Assembly: GCA_030605705.1 (NCBI GenBank)
Contig: JAUWHU010000441.1
Span: 1-6,090 of the forward strand
Source: Thermoflexia bacterium
GTDB lineage: Bacteria > Chloroflexota > Anaerolineae > B4-G1 > SLSP01
Length of the DNA: 6,090 nucleotides
Reading direction: 5' to 3'
Shown: one piece after another, positions 1 through 4,435 of the stretch
How positions within the stretch are numbered: the first letter of the stretch is position 1
Layout: each line of letters starts with the position of its first letter
Translations under genes and position numbers: made by a program
Notes under the pieces: generated by a model
Told to the model about the DNA's origin: nothing
What the model saw: the letters and a program-made list of their open reading frames with translations, nothing else
Databases searched by the model: none

Positions 1-1187
1 CGGCGGCTCCGCGTCATCCCGTCGTGTTGATCGCCAAGAGCGCGCACGCCGCCGTCGCCAACAGCGCCGCGTTGCGTCTGGCCGGCGTCACGGCGGAGAC
101 ACCTGACCCGGAACACGGCTATTTTGGGCGTCTCCCGGATGGCGCACCCGACGGGATGCTGTTCGAGTGCGCGATGGAGGTCGTGCTCGCGGCGGTTCCC
201 GCTCCCGGCGTGGAAGAGGTGGCCGCGGCTCTGAAGGTGGCCCAAACGCGCCTTTTGGCCGTGGGCATCACCGGCGTCCACGACATGGACGCTGCCCCGG
301 CCTTCGCGGCCTACCAGACGTTGCACCGGCGGGCTGAACTCCGCGTGCGCGTGGTCAAATACGTGTGGTTGGAAACGCTGGATGCCGTGTTGGGCGCGGG
401 ATTGCGCTCAGGGTTAGGCGATGACCGGTTGCGCTTTGGCGGTCTCAAGCTCTTCGCCGATGGCGCGTTAGGCGCGCGCACCGCCGCGCTCTTCGCGCCC
501 TACACCGGGGAGCCGGCCAATGCCGGTGTACTCACGTTGGAACCGGAGCGGCTGCGGGAGATCGCCCGGCGCGCGGCGGAAGGCGGCATAGCTCTGGCGA
601 TCCACGCCATCGGCGACCGGGCCAATCACCTGGTGCTGGACGTGCTGGAGGAAGTGCGCCCCCTCGACCCGGCGCTGCGACACCGCATCGAACACGTGCA
701 GTTGCTCGCGGCGGAGGACGTGCCGCGCCTGGCCCGTTTGGGCATCGTCGCCTCGATGCAACCCATCCACGCGCCGCACGACCAGGCGATGGCTGAGCGT
801 TATTGGGGCGCGCGGACGGCCAGCGCCTACGCCTGGCGTTCGCTGCTGGACGCGGGGACGGTGCTGGCCTTTGGGTCGGATGCGCCCGTCGAGTCGTTCA
901 ATCCCTTCCTGGGGCTTTACGCTGCTGTGACGCGCCGCCACGAAGCGGATGGCTCGCCGGGGCCGGCGGGCTGGCATCCCGAACAGCGACTCGCGCTGGC
1001 GGAGGCGGTGCGCGCTTACACCTGGGGCGCGGCTTACGCCGTCGGGCTGGAGTCGCGGCTGGGGCAGCTCGCGCCGGGCTTCTTGGCTGATTTGGTAGTG
1101 CTGGATCGGGACATCTTCGCCTTGCCGCCGGAATCGCTGTTGGAGACGCGCGTGCGGCGTGTCATGGTCGGCGGGGTGTGGGAGTAG
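1..1187 (+). CDS. YtcJ-like metal-dependent amidohydrolase, 5' end cut by window edge
   Basis: C-terminal part of an amidohydrolase-superfamily enzyme of the YtcJ/NfdA type, which hydrolyses amide or related C-N bonds in a metal-dependent TIM-barrel site. The reading frame is open from base 3, and the residues before the GTG at 24 (APRHPV) fit the family's HPV-x-SGHAAV-x-NS region, so that GTG is internal. Counting from it, visible family motifs are SAHAAVANSAALRLAG (6-21), the lysine-containing GLKLFADGALGARTAAL (140-156, candidate bridging Lys142), LAIHAIGDRAN (191-201, His194), HRIEHVQ (220-226, His224) and FGSDAPVE (283-290, metal-site Asp286). The C-terminal GQLAPGFLADLVVLD (347-361) is the small beta-domain tail. 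Family members are usually about 530-550 residues; about 394 are here, so the N-terminal part with the HxH metal motif lies outside the window. The substrate cannot be told from the sequence. It stops at TAG 1185-1187, convergent with glmS. The family call is firm; YtcJ-type specificity is inferred. Confidence 0.92.
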   Translation, partial: AAPRHPVVLIAKSAHAAVANSAALRLAGVTAETPDPEHGYFGRLPDGAPDGMLFECAMEVVLAAVPAPGVEEVAAALKVAQTRLLAVGITGVHDMDAAPAFAAYQTLHRRAELRVRVVKYVWLETLDAVLGAGLRSGLGDDRLRFGGLKLFADGALGARTAALFAPYTGEPANAGVLTLEPERLREIARRAAEGGIALAIHAIGDRANHLVLDVLEEVRPLDPALRHRIEHVQLLAAEDVPRLARLGIVASMQPIHAPHDQAMAERYWGARTASAYAWRSLLDAGTVLAFGSDAPVESFNPFLGLYAAVTRRHEADGSPGPAGWHPEQRLALAEAVRAYTWGAAYAVGLESRLGQLAPGFLADLVVLDRDIFALPPESLLETRVRRVMVGGVWE

Positions 1188-1198
1188 GGGCGACAATC

Positions 1199-1247
1199 GT
1201 CAAAAGTCACAAGTCACAAGTCAAACGTCAAACGTCAAACGTCAAAA
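1199..1247. repeat. Seven tandem heptamers, GTCAAAC/GTCACAA type
   Basis: Seven consecutive 7-bp units can be read directly: GTCAAAA (1199), GTCACAA (1206), GTCACAA (1213), GTCAAAC (1220), GTCAAAC (1227), GTCAAAC (1234) and GTCAAAA (1241). All share the core GTCA, and variation is confined to the last three bases. The array lies in the gap between convergent genes and encodes nothing. Short heptamer arrays of this sort are known as intergenic repeats in cyanobacteria and, from memory, in Chloroflexota. Their function is generally unknown. Confidence 0.9.
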
Positions 1248-1291
1248 GACTCTTTCTCAAGATTCCCCTGACGTTTGACGCATGACGTTTG
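1222..1291. terminator. Heptamer-built inverted repeat, candidate bidirectional terminator or mRNA-end hairpin
   Basis: The left arm 1222-1244 and the right arm 1269-1291 (TGACGTT-TGACGCA-TGACGTT plus TG) are complementary at 21 of 23 positions, with two adjacent mismatches and a 24-nt loop. Because the right arm is itself three heptamers, the pairing can slip by one unit. The arms lie between the stop codons of the amidohydrolase (plus) and glmS (minus), so either transcript would carry the hairpin at its 3' end. There is no clear U tract right after the stem in either direction, so strict intrinsic termination is doubtful. An mRNA-stabilising or Rho-blocking role is equally possible. Confidence 0.5.
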
Positions 1292-1302
1292 TTCCCCTGC
1301 CC

Positions 1303-3147
1303 CTACTCCACCGTTACGCTCTTCGCCAGGTTGCGCGGCTGGTCTACGTCCGCGCCCCGACGCACGGCGATGGCGTACGCCAGCCATTGCAGCGGGATGA
1401 TGTTCAACACCGGCGTCAGGAACGGCGAGATGACGGGAACTTCCAGCACGTAGTCGGCTTTGCGGCGCGCAATCTCGTCCCCTTCCTGGAGCAACGCGAT
1501 CACGGTGCCGCCGCGCGCTTTCACCTGCTCTATCTGGCTGATCATTTTCTCGTAGACGTTGTCACGCGGCGCGATGGCCAGCACCGGCATTTGTTCGTCA
1601 ATCAAGGCGATGGGGCCATGCTTCATCTCCCCGGCGGGATAGCCCTCGGCGTGGATGTAGGAGATTTCCTTGAGCTTGAGCGCGCCCTCCAGAGCGATGG
1701 GATAGTTCAAGCCACGTCCTAAGTAGAGAAAATGCTCCCGCTTGTAGAAAATATCGGCCAGCCGGTGGCAGCTCGCCGTTTCTTCCGCGACTCTTCCGGC
1801 CAGTTGCGGGAGCTGCGCCAAATCGTCCACAGCCTGTCGCAACCGCGCGCCGTTGAGCACGCCGCGCTTTTCCCCCAGGGTGAGCGCCAGCAGGTAGAGA
1901 TCAACCAGGCTGGTGATGAAGGCTTTCGTCGAGGCGACGCCAATCTCGGGGCCGGCCCGCATCATGATGACGCCATCGGCAAGGCGTTGGGCCTGGCTGC
2001 CAAGCGCGTTCACAATCGCCCAAAGCTGCGCCCCCTGCCGGCGGCCTTCCTCCATCGCGGCTAAAGTATCCACCGTCTCGCCCGACTGGGTGATCGCCAG
2101 GAGCGCGGTGTGCGGCCCGATGAAGGGCTGGCGGTAGCGGAATTCGGAGCCGTAGTCCACCTCTACCGAAATCTGGGCGAGGTTCTCCAACATGAATTTC
2201 CCCACCAGTCCGGCGTAGTAAGAAGTGCCGCACGCCACGATGGTGATCTTCTCCAGCGCGCGCGCCTCCGCCTCGGTAAACGGTAGCGTATCTAAGTGTA
2301 CCCGCGCCGTGTTGAAATCCACGCGCCCCCGGATAGTGTCCGTGATGGCCTGGGGTTGCTCGGCGATTTCTTTTTGCATGAAGTGGCGATAAGGCCCTTT
2401 CACCGCTGCGACCGGGTCCCAGGGGATGGTGTGTATCTCCGGGGCCACCGGCTCGCCCGCCAGCGTGGATATCTCTACCCCTTCCCGGCTGATGAGAGCC
2501 AGTTGCCGGTTCTCCAGGAAGATGACCCGGCGAGTGTGCTCTAAGATCGCAGGGATGTCGGAAGCGATGAAGGTTTCGCCATCTCCCAGCCCGATGACGA
2601 TGCCGCCCGCGTTGCCCAGCCGGGCCACGACGATGCGGTCGGGTTCCTGCGTGCTGATGAAGACGAACGCGCTGGCCCCCTTGAGGCGCGCAAGTGTCTG
2701 GCGCACGGCTGAAGGGAGTGTAGATCCTTTCACCAACGCCGCCTCTACCAGCTGGGCCACGATCTCCGTGTCCGTCTCCGAGGCGAAGGGGACGCCCTCG
2801 GCTTCCAGCTGTTGCCGGAGGGGGACATAGTTCTCAATGATGCCGTTGTGTACCACGGCTACTAATCTCCGTTGCCCTAGATGGGGATGGGCGTTCCGCT
2901 CGGTCACGCCGCCGTGCGTGGCCCAGCGCGTATGTCCGATGCCGGTGTGTCCGCACAAGGGCGCTTCTTGCAAGCGCGCCGTGAGGCCGGCGAGTTTCCC
3001 TACCGCCCGCCGTGTCTTGATCTCACCGTTCGCGTACAACACCGCGATCCCGGCAGAGTCGTACCCGCGATATTCCAGTCGTTTGAGGCCGGCGAGGATG
3101 AGCGGTGCTGCTTCCTGCGGCCCTACGTAACCTACGATGCCACACAT
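1303..3147 (-). CDS. glmS: Glutamine--fructose-6-phosphate aminotransferase (isomerizing), GlmS
   Basis: Cytosolic enzyme making glucosamine-6-phosphate and glutamate from fructose-6-phosphate and glutamine, the first step to UDP-GlcNAc for peptidoglycan and glycans. The 614 residues match the usual length of about 608-614. The N-terminal class II glutaminase domain (about 2-230) starts MCGIVGYVG, so Cys2 becomes the nucleophile after Met removal. HTRWATHG (72-79), HNGIIENY (100-107) and SETDTE (123-128) complete its active site. The first SIS domain (about 285-425) has ACGTSYYAG (305-313) and TQSGETVDT (353-361). The second (about 455-595) has the sugar-isomerising KLKEIS (491-496, Glu494) and KHGP (509-512, His510). 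The C-tail LAKSVTVE has Lys609, the expected Schiff-base lysine. One local difference is GNAGGIVIGLG (178-188), where many GlmS proteins have GSPLVIGLG. The start is fixed by the N-terminal Cys and a good Shine-Dalgarno. It is monocistronic here. I saw no sign of the Firmicutes glmS ribozyme in the leader. Confidence 0.98.
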   Translation of the reverse strand: MCGIVGYVGPQEAAPLILAGLKRLEYRGYDSAGIAVLYANGEIKTRRAVGKLAGLTARLQEAPLCGHTGIGHTRWATHGGVTERNAHPHLGQRRLVAVVHNGIIENYVPLRQQLEAEGVPFASETDTEIVAQLVEAALVKGSTLPSAVRQTLARLKGASAFVFISTQEPDRIVVARLGNAGGIVIGLGDGETFIASDIPAILEHTRRVIFLENRQLALISREGVEISTLAGEPVAPEIHTIPWDPVAAVKGPYRHFMQKEIAEQPQAITDTIRGRVDFNTARVHLDTLPFTEAEARALEKITIVACGTSYYAGLVGKFMLENLAQISVEVDYGSEFRYRQPFIGPHTALLAITQSGETVDTLAAMEEGRRQGAQLWAIVNALGSQAQRLADGVIMMRAGPEIGVASTKAFITSLVDLYLLALTLGEKRGVLNGARLRQAVDDLAQLPQLAGRVAEETASCHRLADIFYKREHFLYLGRGLNYPIALEGALKLKEISYIHAEGYPAGEMKHGPIALIDEQMPVLAIAPRDNVYEKMISQIEQVKARGGTVIALLQEGDEIARRKADYVLEVPVISPFLTPVLNIIPLQWLAYAIAVRRGADVDQPRNLAKSVTVE

Positions 3148-3152
3148 AATTG

Positions 3153-3159
3153 CTCCTTT
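3153..3159 (-). promoter_or_regulatory. Ribosome binding site of glmS
   Basis: The minus strand reads AAAGGAG, then five bases, then ATG at 3147-3145. The strong match and spacing, together with the required MCG N-terminus, fix the glmS start. Confidence 0.85.
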
Positions 3160-3208
3160 GTTTGGGGTGGGGGTATGCTCAAAGTTTCACTACCGGACAT
3201 TTTTTAGG

Positions 3209-3238
3209 ACACGGATTCACACAGATTTACACGGATAT
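3209..3238. repeat. Three tandem decamers, ACACGGATTC type
   Basis: Three adjacent 10-bp units are visible: ACACGGATTC (3209), ACACAGATTT (3219) and ACACGGATAT (3229), sharing ACAC-R-GAT. They lie 62-91 bases upstream of the glmS start in non-coding DNA. From memory, near-identical blocks are dispersed in many environmental GC-rich genomes. Whether they are repeated elsewhere in this genome cannot be seen here. Confidence 0.8.
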
Positions 3239-3329
3239 TTTTTGTGTTCTCTCCTGACCGTGCCCGTCTGGACTGCGGTCGATAAGTTTGGGGCAGAAAG
3301 TCCCAATGAGACCGGCCACAGCTGGTTTT

Positions 3330-3380
3330 TTTGTCATTTGCTCATTTGTCATTTTCTTCTTTTGCCATTTGCATATTTGC
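3330..3380. repeat. Degenerate short repeats, TTTGTCA / TTTGCCA type
   Basis: Units in order are TTTGTCA (3330), TTTGCTCA (3337), TTTGTCA (3345), an irregular TTTTCTTC (3352), TTTTGCCA (3360), TTTGCAT (3368) and ATTTGC (3375). The clearest repeat is TTTGTCATTT, spaced 15 bp. The block lies just downstream of the toxin gene on the minus strand and is non-coding. It is a looser relative in style, not in sequence, of the heptamers at 1199-1247. Confidence 0.65.
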
Positions 3381-3391
3381 GGCCTTGCCGC
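3379..3391 (-). terminator. Small GC stem-loop after the toxin gene, weak terminator candidate
   Basis: GCGGC and GCCGC form a perfect 5-bp stem with a 3-nt loop, 9 bases past the toxin stop codon. The following minus-strand sequence (AAATATGC) is not a U tract, so intrinsic termination is unlikely to be efficient. It is recorded because it is the only hairpin close to the end of this operon. Confidence 0.2.
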
Positions 3392-3399
3392 GTTACGAA

Positions 3400-3822
3400 T
3401 CAGGGGATCAAATGTACCCAAGAGACCCCGGCAGCATTGACCAGGCGCTTGTCTGCCGTCCATAGATCGGTGCTCAGCGTCTTGGCCAGCGCCAGGTAAA
3501 AGCTGTCGTAAGCGGCGGCGCGTTTTAGCTGCATCGTCCAGTTGAATGCTAATTTGGTTTGGGCGTCATCGGGGGGAAATAATTGCACACCGAGTTTCTG
3601 TGCCAGGAGCAATGTTTGTTGCCCTTCAGCGCGGGTGATTTGCCCGAAATGTACCCCCTTGCACAGCGCAGATGTGATCTCGTAAAGCCACAACGTCGGA
3701 GCGCATAACACATAACCATCTCTGTGCCATTGTGTCACCAGCGTCTGACAGCTTTTTTGGCGCGGACCGGGCAATATCAAGTTGAAGGCAAAACTGGCAT
3801 CAATGACCAGGTATGTGTTCAT
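3400..3822 (-). CDS. VapC-like PIN-domain ribonuclease toxin
   Basis: Probable type II toxin of 140 residues, within the usual 125-145 for VapC-like proteins. PIN-domain toxins are Mg2+-dependent endoribonucleases whose targets are commonly tRNA or rRNA. The four acidic residues expected in the active site are present in order: Asp8 in YLVIDASFAFN, Glu48 in LWLYEITSAL, Asp106 in AAAYDSFYLALA and Asp124 in LWTADKRL. The last two motifs are the most diagnostic. The start ATG (3822-3820) has GGAG seven bases upstream and lies inside the end of the antitoxin gene, overlapping it by 23 bp in another frame. That is typical of translationally coupled toxin-antitoxin pairs. No residue appears to be missing, so the toxin looks intact. 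The RNA target cannot be inferred from the sequence. The PIN-domain call is firm; the toxin role rests on the antitoxin neighbour. Confidence 0.92.
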   Translation of the reverse strand: MNTYLVIDASFAFNLILPGPRQKSCQTLVTQWHRDGYVLCAPTLWLYEITSALCKGVHFGQITRAEGQQTLLLAQKLGVQLFPPDDAQTKLAFNWTMQLKRAAAYDSFYLALAKTLSTDLWTADKRLVNAAGVSWVHLIP

Positions 3823-4126
3823 CCCGCGTCTCCAGGTCCGCCCGCGCCGCTTGCCAAAGCGCGTCCACGTCTAACGGTTGGCCCTCGCGACGGGCCAGGA
3901 TTTCAGCTGTCAGTTCTGCACTTTCGGACATCCAGGCCTGCCAGTGCGTCAGGCGTTCATGCGCCTGTTCCTGCCGGAGCCGCTCGTAATCCGCCATACT
4001 GACCAGCGCCGCTTTAGGCTTACCTCGAGATGTCAAAACGATCCTCTCACTACCATAGGCGACGCGGTTGACCAACTCGGAAATATCCCGTTTGACCTGC
4101 CCGATGGCGACTTTCGTTTCTGCCAT
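3800..4126 (-). CDS. Phd/YefM-family antitoxin partnered with the PIN toxin
   Basis: Probable type II antitoxin of 108 residues that binds and neutralises the downstream toxin and represses its own promoter. The N-terminal Phd/YefM fold (about 1-52) shows the family pattern KVAIGQVKRDISELVNRVAYG, then ERIVLTSRGKPKAALVSMADYERL. The remaining 55 or so residues are charged and helical-looking, and in this family that part wraps the toxin. The ATG at 4126-4124 is chosen because the family begins a few residues before G-x-V-K-R-D and a strong Shine-Dalgarno ends four bases upstream. A TTG at 4165 would add 13 residues, RBS included, with no family match. It precedes the toxin gene and overlaps it by 23 bp, so the order antitoxin-toxin is standard. 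Expression probably comes from the promoter at 4216-4244. Pairing a Phd-type antitoxin with a PIN toxin is common. The exact subfamily name is not assigned. Confidence 0.92.
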   Translation of the reverse strand: MAETKVAIGQVKRDISELVNRVAYGSERIVLTSRGKPKAALVSMADYERLRQEQAHERLTHWQAWMSESAELTAEILARREGQPLDVDALWQAARADLETRDEHIPGH

Positions 4127-4130
4127 TTTT

Positions 4131-4141
4131 CCCCTCCTCCC
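4131..4141 (-). promoter_or_regulatory. Ribosome binding site deciding the antitoxin start
   Basis: The minus strand reads GGGAGGAGGGG followed by AAAA and ATG (4126-4124). This purine-rich site supports the ATG at 4126 over the in-frame upstream TTG at 4165, which would put the site inside the coding region. Confidence 0.8.
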
Positions 4142-4154
4142 TCTCAAGGCCCGG

Positions 4155-4183
4155 CAAATCAGCAAGTGATAGGCCGTGATTTG
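4155..4183. promoter_or_regulatory. Inverted repeat in the toxin-antitoxin leader, possible operator
   Basis: CAAATCA at 4155-4161 and TGATTTG at 4177-4183 are perfect 7-bp arms around a 15-bp spacer. Widening gives GGCAAATCA versus GGCCAAATCA, one base apart in length. The element sits between the candidate transcription start near 4209 and the antitoxin start. That position would suit autoregulation by the Phd-type antitoxin, but the function is only inferred. Confidence 0.35.
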
Positions 4184-4215
4184 GCCATAATAATAGTTGC
4201 ATCATCCTGATAATA

Positions 4216-4244
4216 AGTATAGTGCAATTTGTGGAGGATGTCAA
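4216..4244 (-). promoter_or_regulatory. Near-consensus sigma-70 promoter of the toxin-antitoxin operon
   Basis: The minus strand carries TTGACA (4244-4239, perfect -35), a 17-bp spacer and TATACT (4221-4216, one mismatch to the -10 consensus). Transcription would start near 4209, giving a leader of about 83 nt before the antitoxin ATG. An A/T tract with the palindrome AAAATATTTT at 4266-4275 lies upstream, roughly where a distal UP element could act. Such a strong unregulated match fits a promoter that is repressed by the antitoxin complex. Confidence 0.8.
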
Positions 4245-4376
4245 CTCCGCCAGCTGATCGCGCAAAAAATATTTTACCAACAGCATCACTGTTCCCCGAA
4301 TCACGGCGATAAATCGCCTACTACAAACCAGGTCGGGGGCAGGGTAGCTGCCTGAGACCCACGCATTATACAAAGA
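4245..4376. other. Intergenic region with small hairpins upstream of the toxin-antitoxin operon
   Basis: No gene is supported here. Three things can be seen. GGCGA-TAAA-TCGCC at 4305-4318 is a compact palindrome. GGTC (4331-4334) and GACC (4356-4359) enclose GGCAG (4338-4342) and CTGCC (4349-4353) as nested stems. TATAAT on the minus strand at 4370-4365 has TTGCAG 16 bp upstream (4392-4387), so a second weak promoter could read toward the toxin-antitoxin operon. That last element overlaps the terminator hairpin of the neighbouring gene, so it may be fortuitous. Confidence 0.45.
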
Positions 4377-4406
4377 ACTCCGCCCCCTGCAACCAGGGGG
4401 CGGAGT
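4377..4406 (-). terminator. Intrinsic terminator of the solute-binding-protein gene
   Basis: ACTCCGCCCCCTG (4377-4389) and CAGGGGGCGGAGT (4394-4406) form a perfect 13-bp, very GC-rich stem around the loop CAAC. On the minus strand the stem is followed by TTCTTTGTAT, a moderately U-rich run. It starts 29 bases beyond the TAA of the solute-binding-protein gene, which is where an intrinsic terminator is expected. It should isolate that gene from the toxin-antitoxin operon downstream. On the plus strand no U run follows, so it appears one-directional. Confidence 0.85.
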
Positions 4407-4435
4407 GTATACACGTGATACGTGGCTGAAGAAGA

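Larger units (their letters stand above)
1181..1309. repeat. 11-bp inverted repeat holding the stop codons of both convergent genes
   Basis: GGAGTAGGGGC at 1181-1191 is the exact reverse complement of GCCCCTACTCC at 1299-1309. The TAG of the amidohydrolase (1185-1187) and the TAG of glmS (1305-1303, minus) sit at equivalent places in the two arms. The arms enclose the inner 23-bp heptamer inverted repeat, so a transcript through the region could form an outer and an inner stem. Confidence 0.8.
3148..3399. other. Repeat-bearing intergenic region between the PIN toxin gene and glmS
   Basis: This 252-bp gap holds the glmS leader, the decamer block at 3209-3238 and the TTTGTCA-type block at 3330-3380. 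It also has a weak 5-bp inverted repeat, GACCG at 3256-3260 with CGGTC at 3276-3280. It is visibly richer in A/T runs than the flanking glmS. I found no convincing sigma-70 promoter for glmS within it and no intrinsic terminator for the toxin gene. Open frames across it, such as 3227-3463 on the minus strand, simply translate the repeats. Confidence 0.6.

Noticed and set aside
24..26. GTG at base 24 as a true start of the amidohydrolase
   Set aside because: The same frame is open to the window edge and the upstream codons match the family, so the gene begins outside the window.
468..1196. Minus-strand open frame opposite the amidohydrolase
   Set aside because: Its Arg/Gln/His-rich translation is typical of an antisense shadow, and the plus strand has clear family motifs throughout.
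1199..1291. CRISPR-like array
   Set aside because: The repeats are 7 bp and contiguous with no unique spacers, and no cas genes are present.
1282..1722. Plus-strand open frame overlapping the 3' end of glmS
   Set aside because: It is fully explained as a shadow of the conserved GlmS C-terminus, and it starts inside the repeat block without an RBS.
3148..3240. glmS ribozyme or riboswitch in the glmS leader
   Set aside because: I could not find the conserved ribozyme core or a metabolite-aptamer pattern, and the leader is partly made of decamer repeats. A covariance-model scan would settle it.
3227..3463. Minus-strand 78-codon open frame between the toxin gene and glmS
   Set aside because: It overlaps the toxin 3' end and reads through the TTTGTCA repeats (giving KKKMTNEQMTKK). 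It shows no RBS or family signal.
4050..4373. Minus-strand 107-codon open frame covering the toxin-antitoxin promoter
   Set aside because: It runs through the near-consensus promoter and into the antitoxin in another frame. There is no recognisable domain.
4290..4376. tRNA gene suggested by nested stems
   Set aside because: No T-arm consensus, anticodon arm or acceptor pairing can be arranged around the stems.
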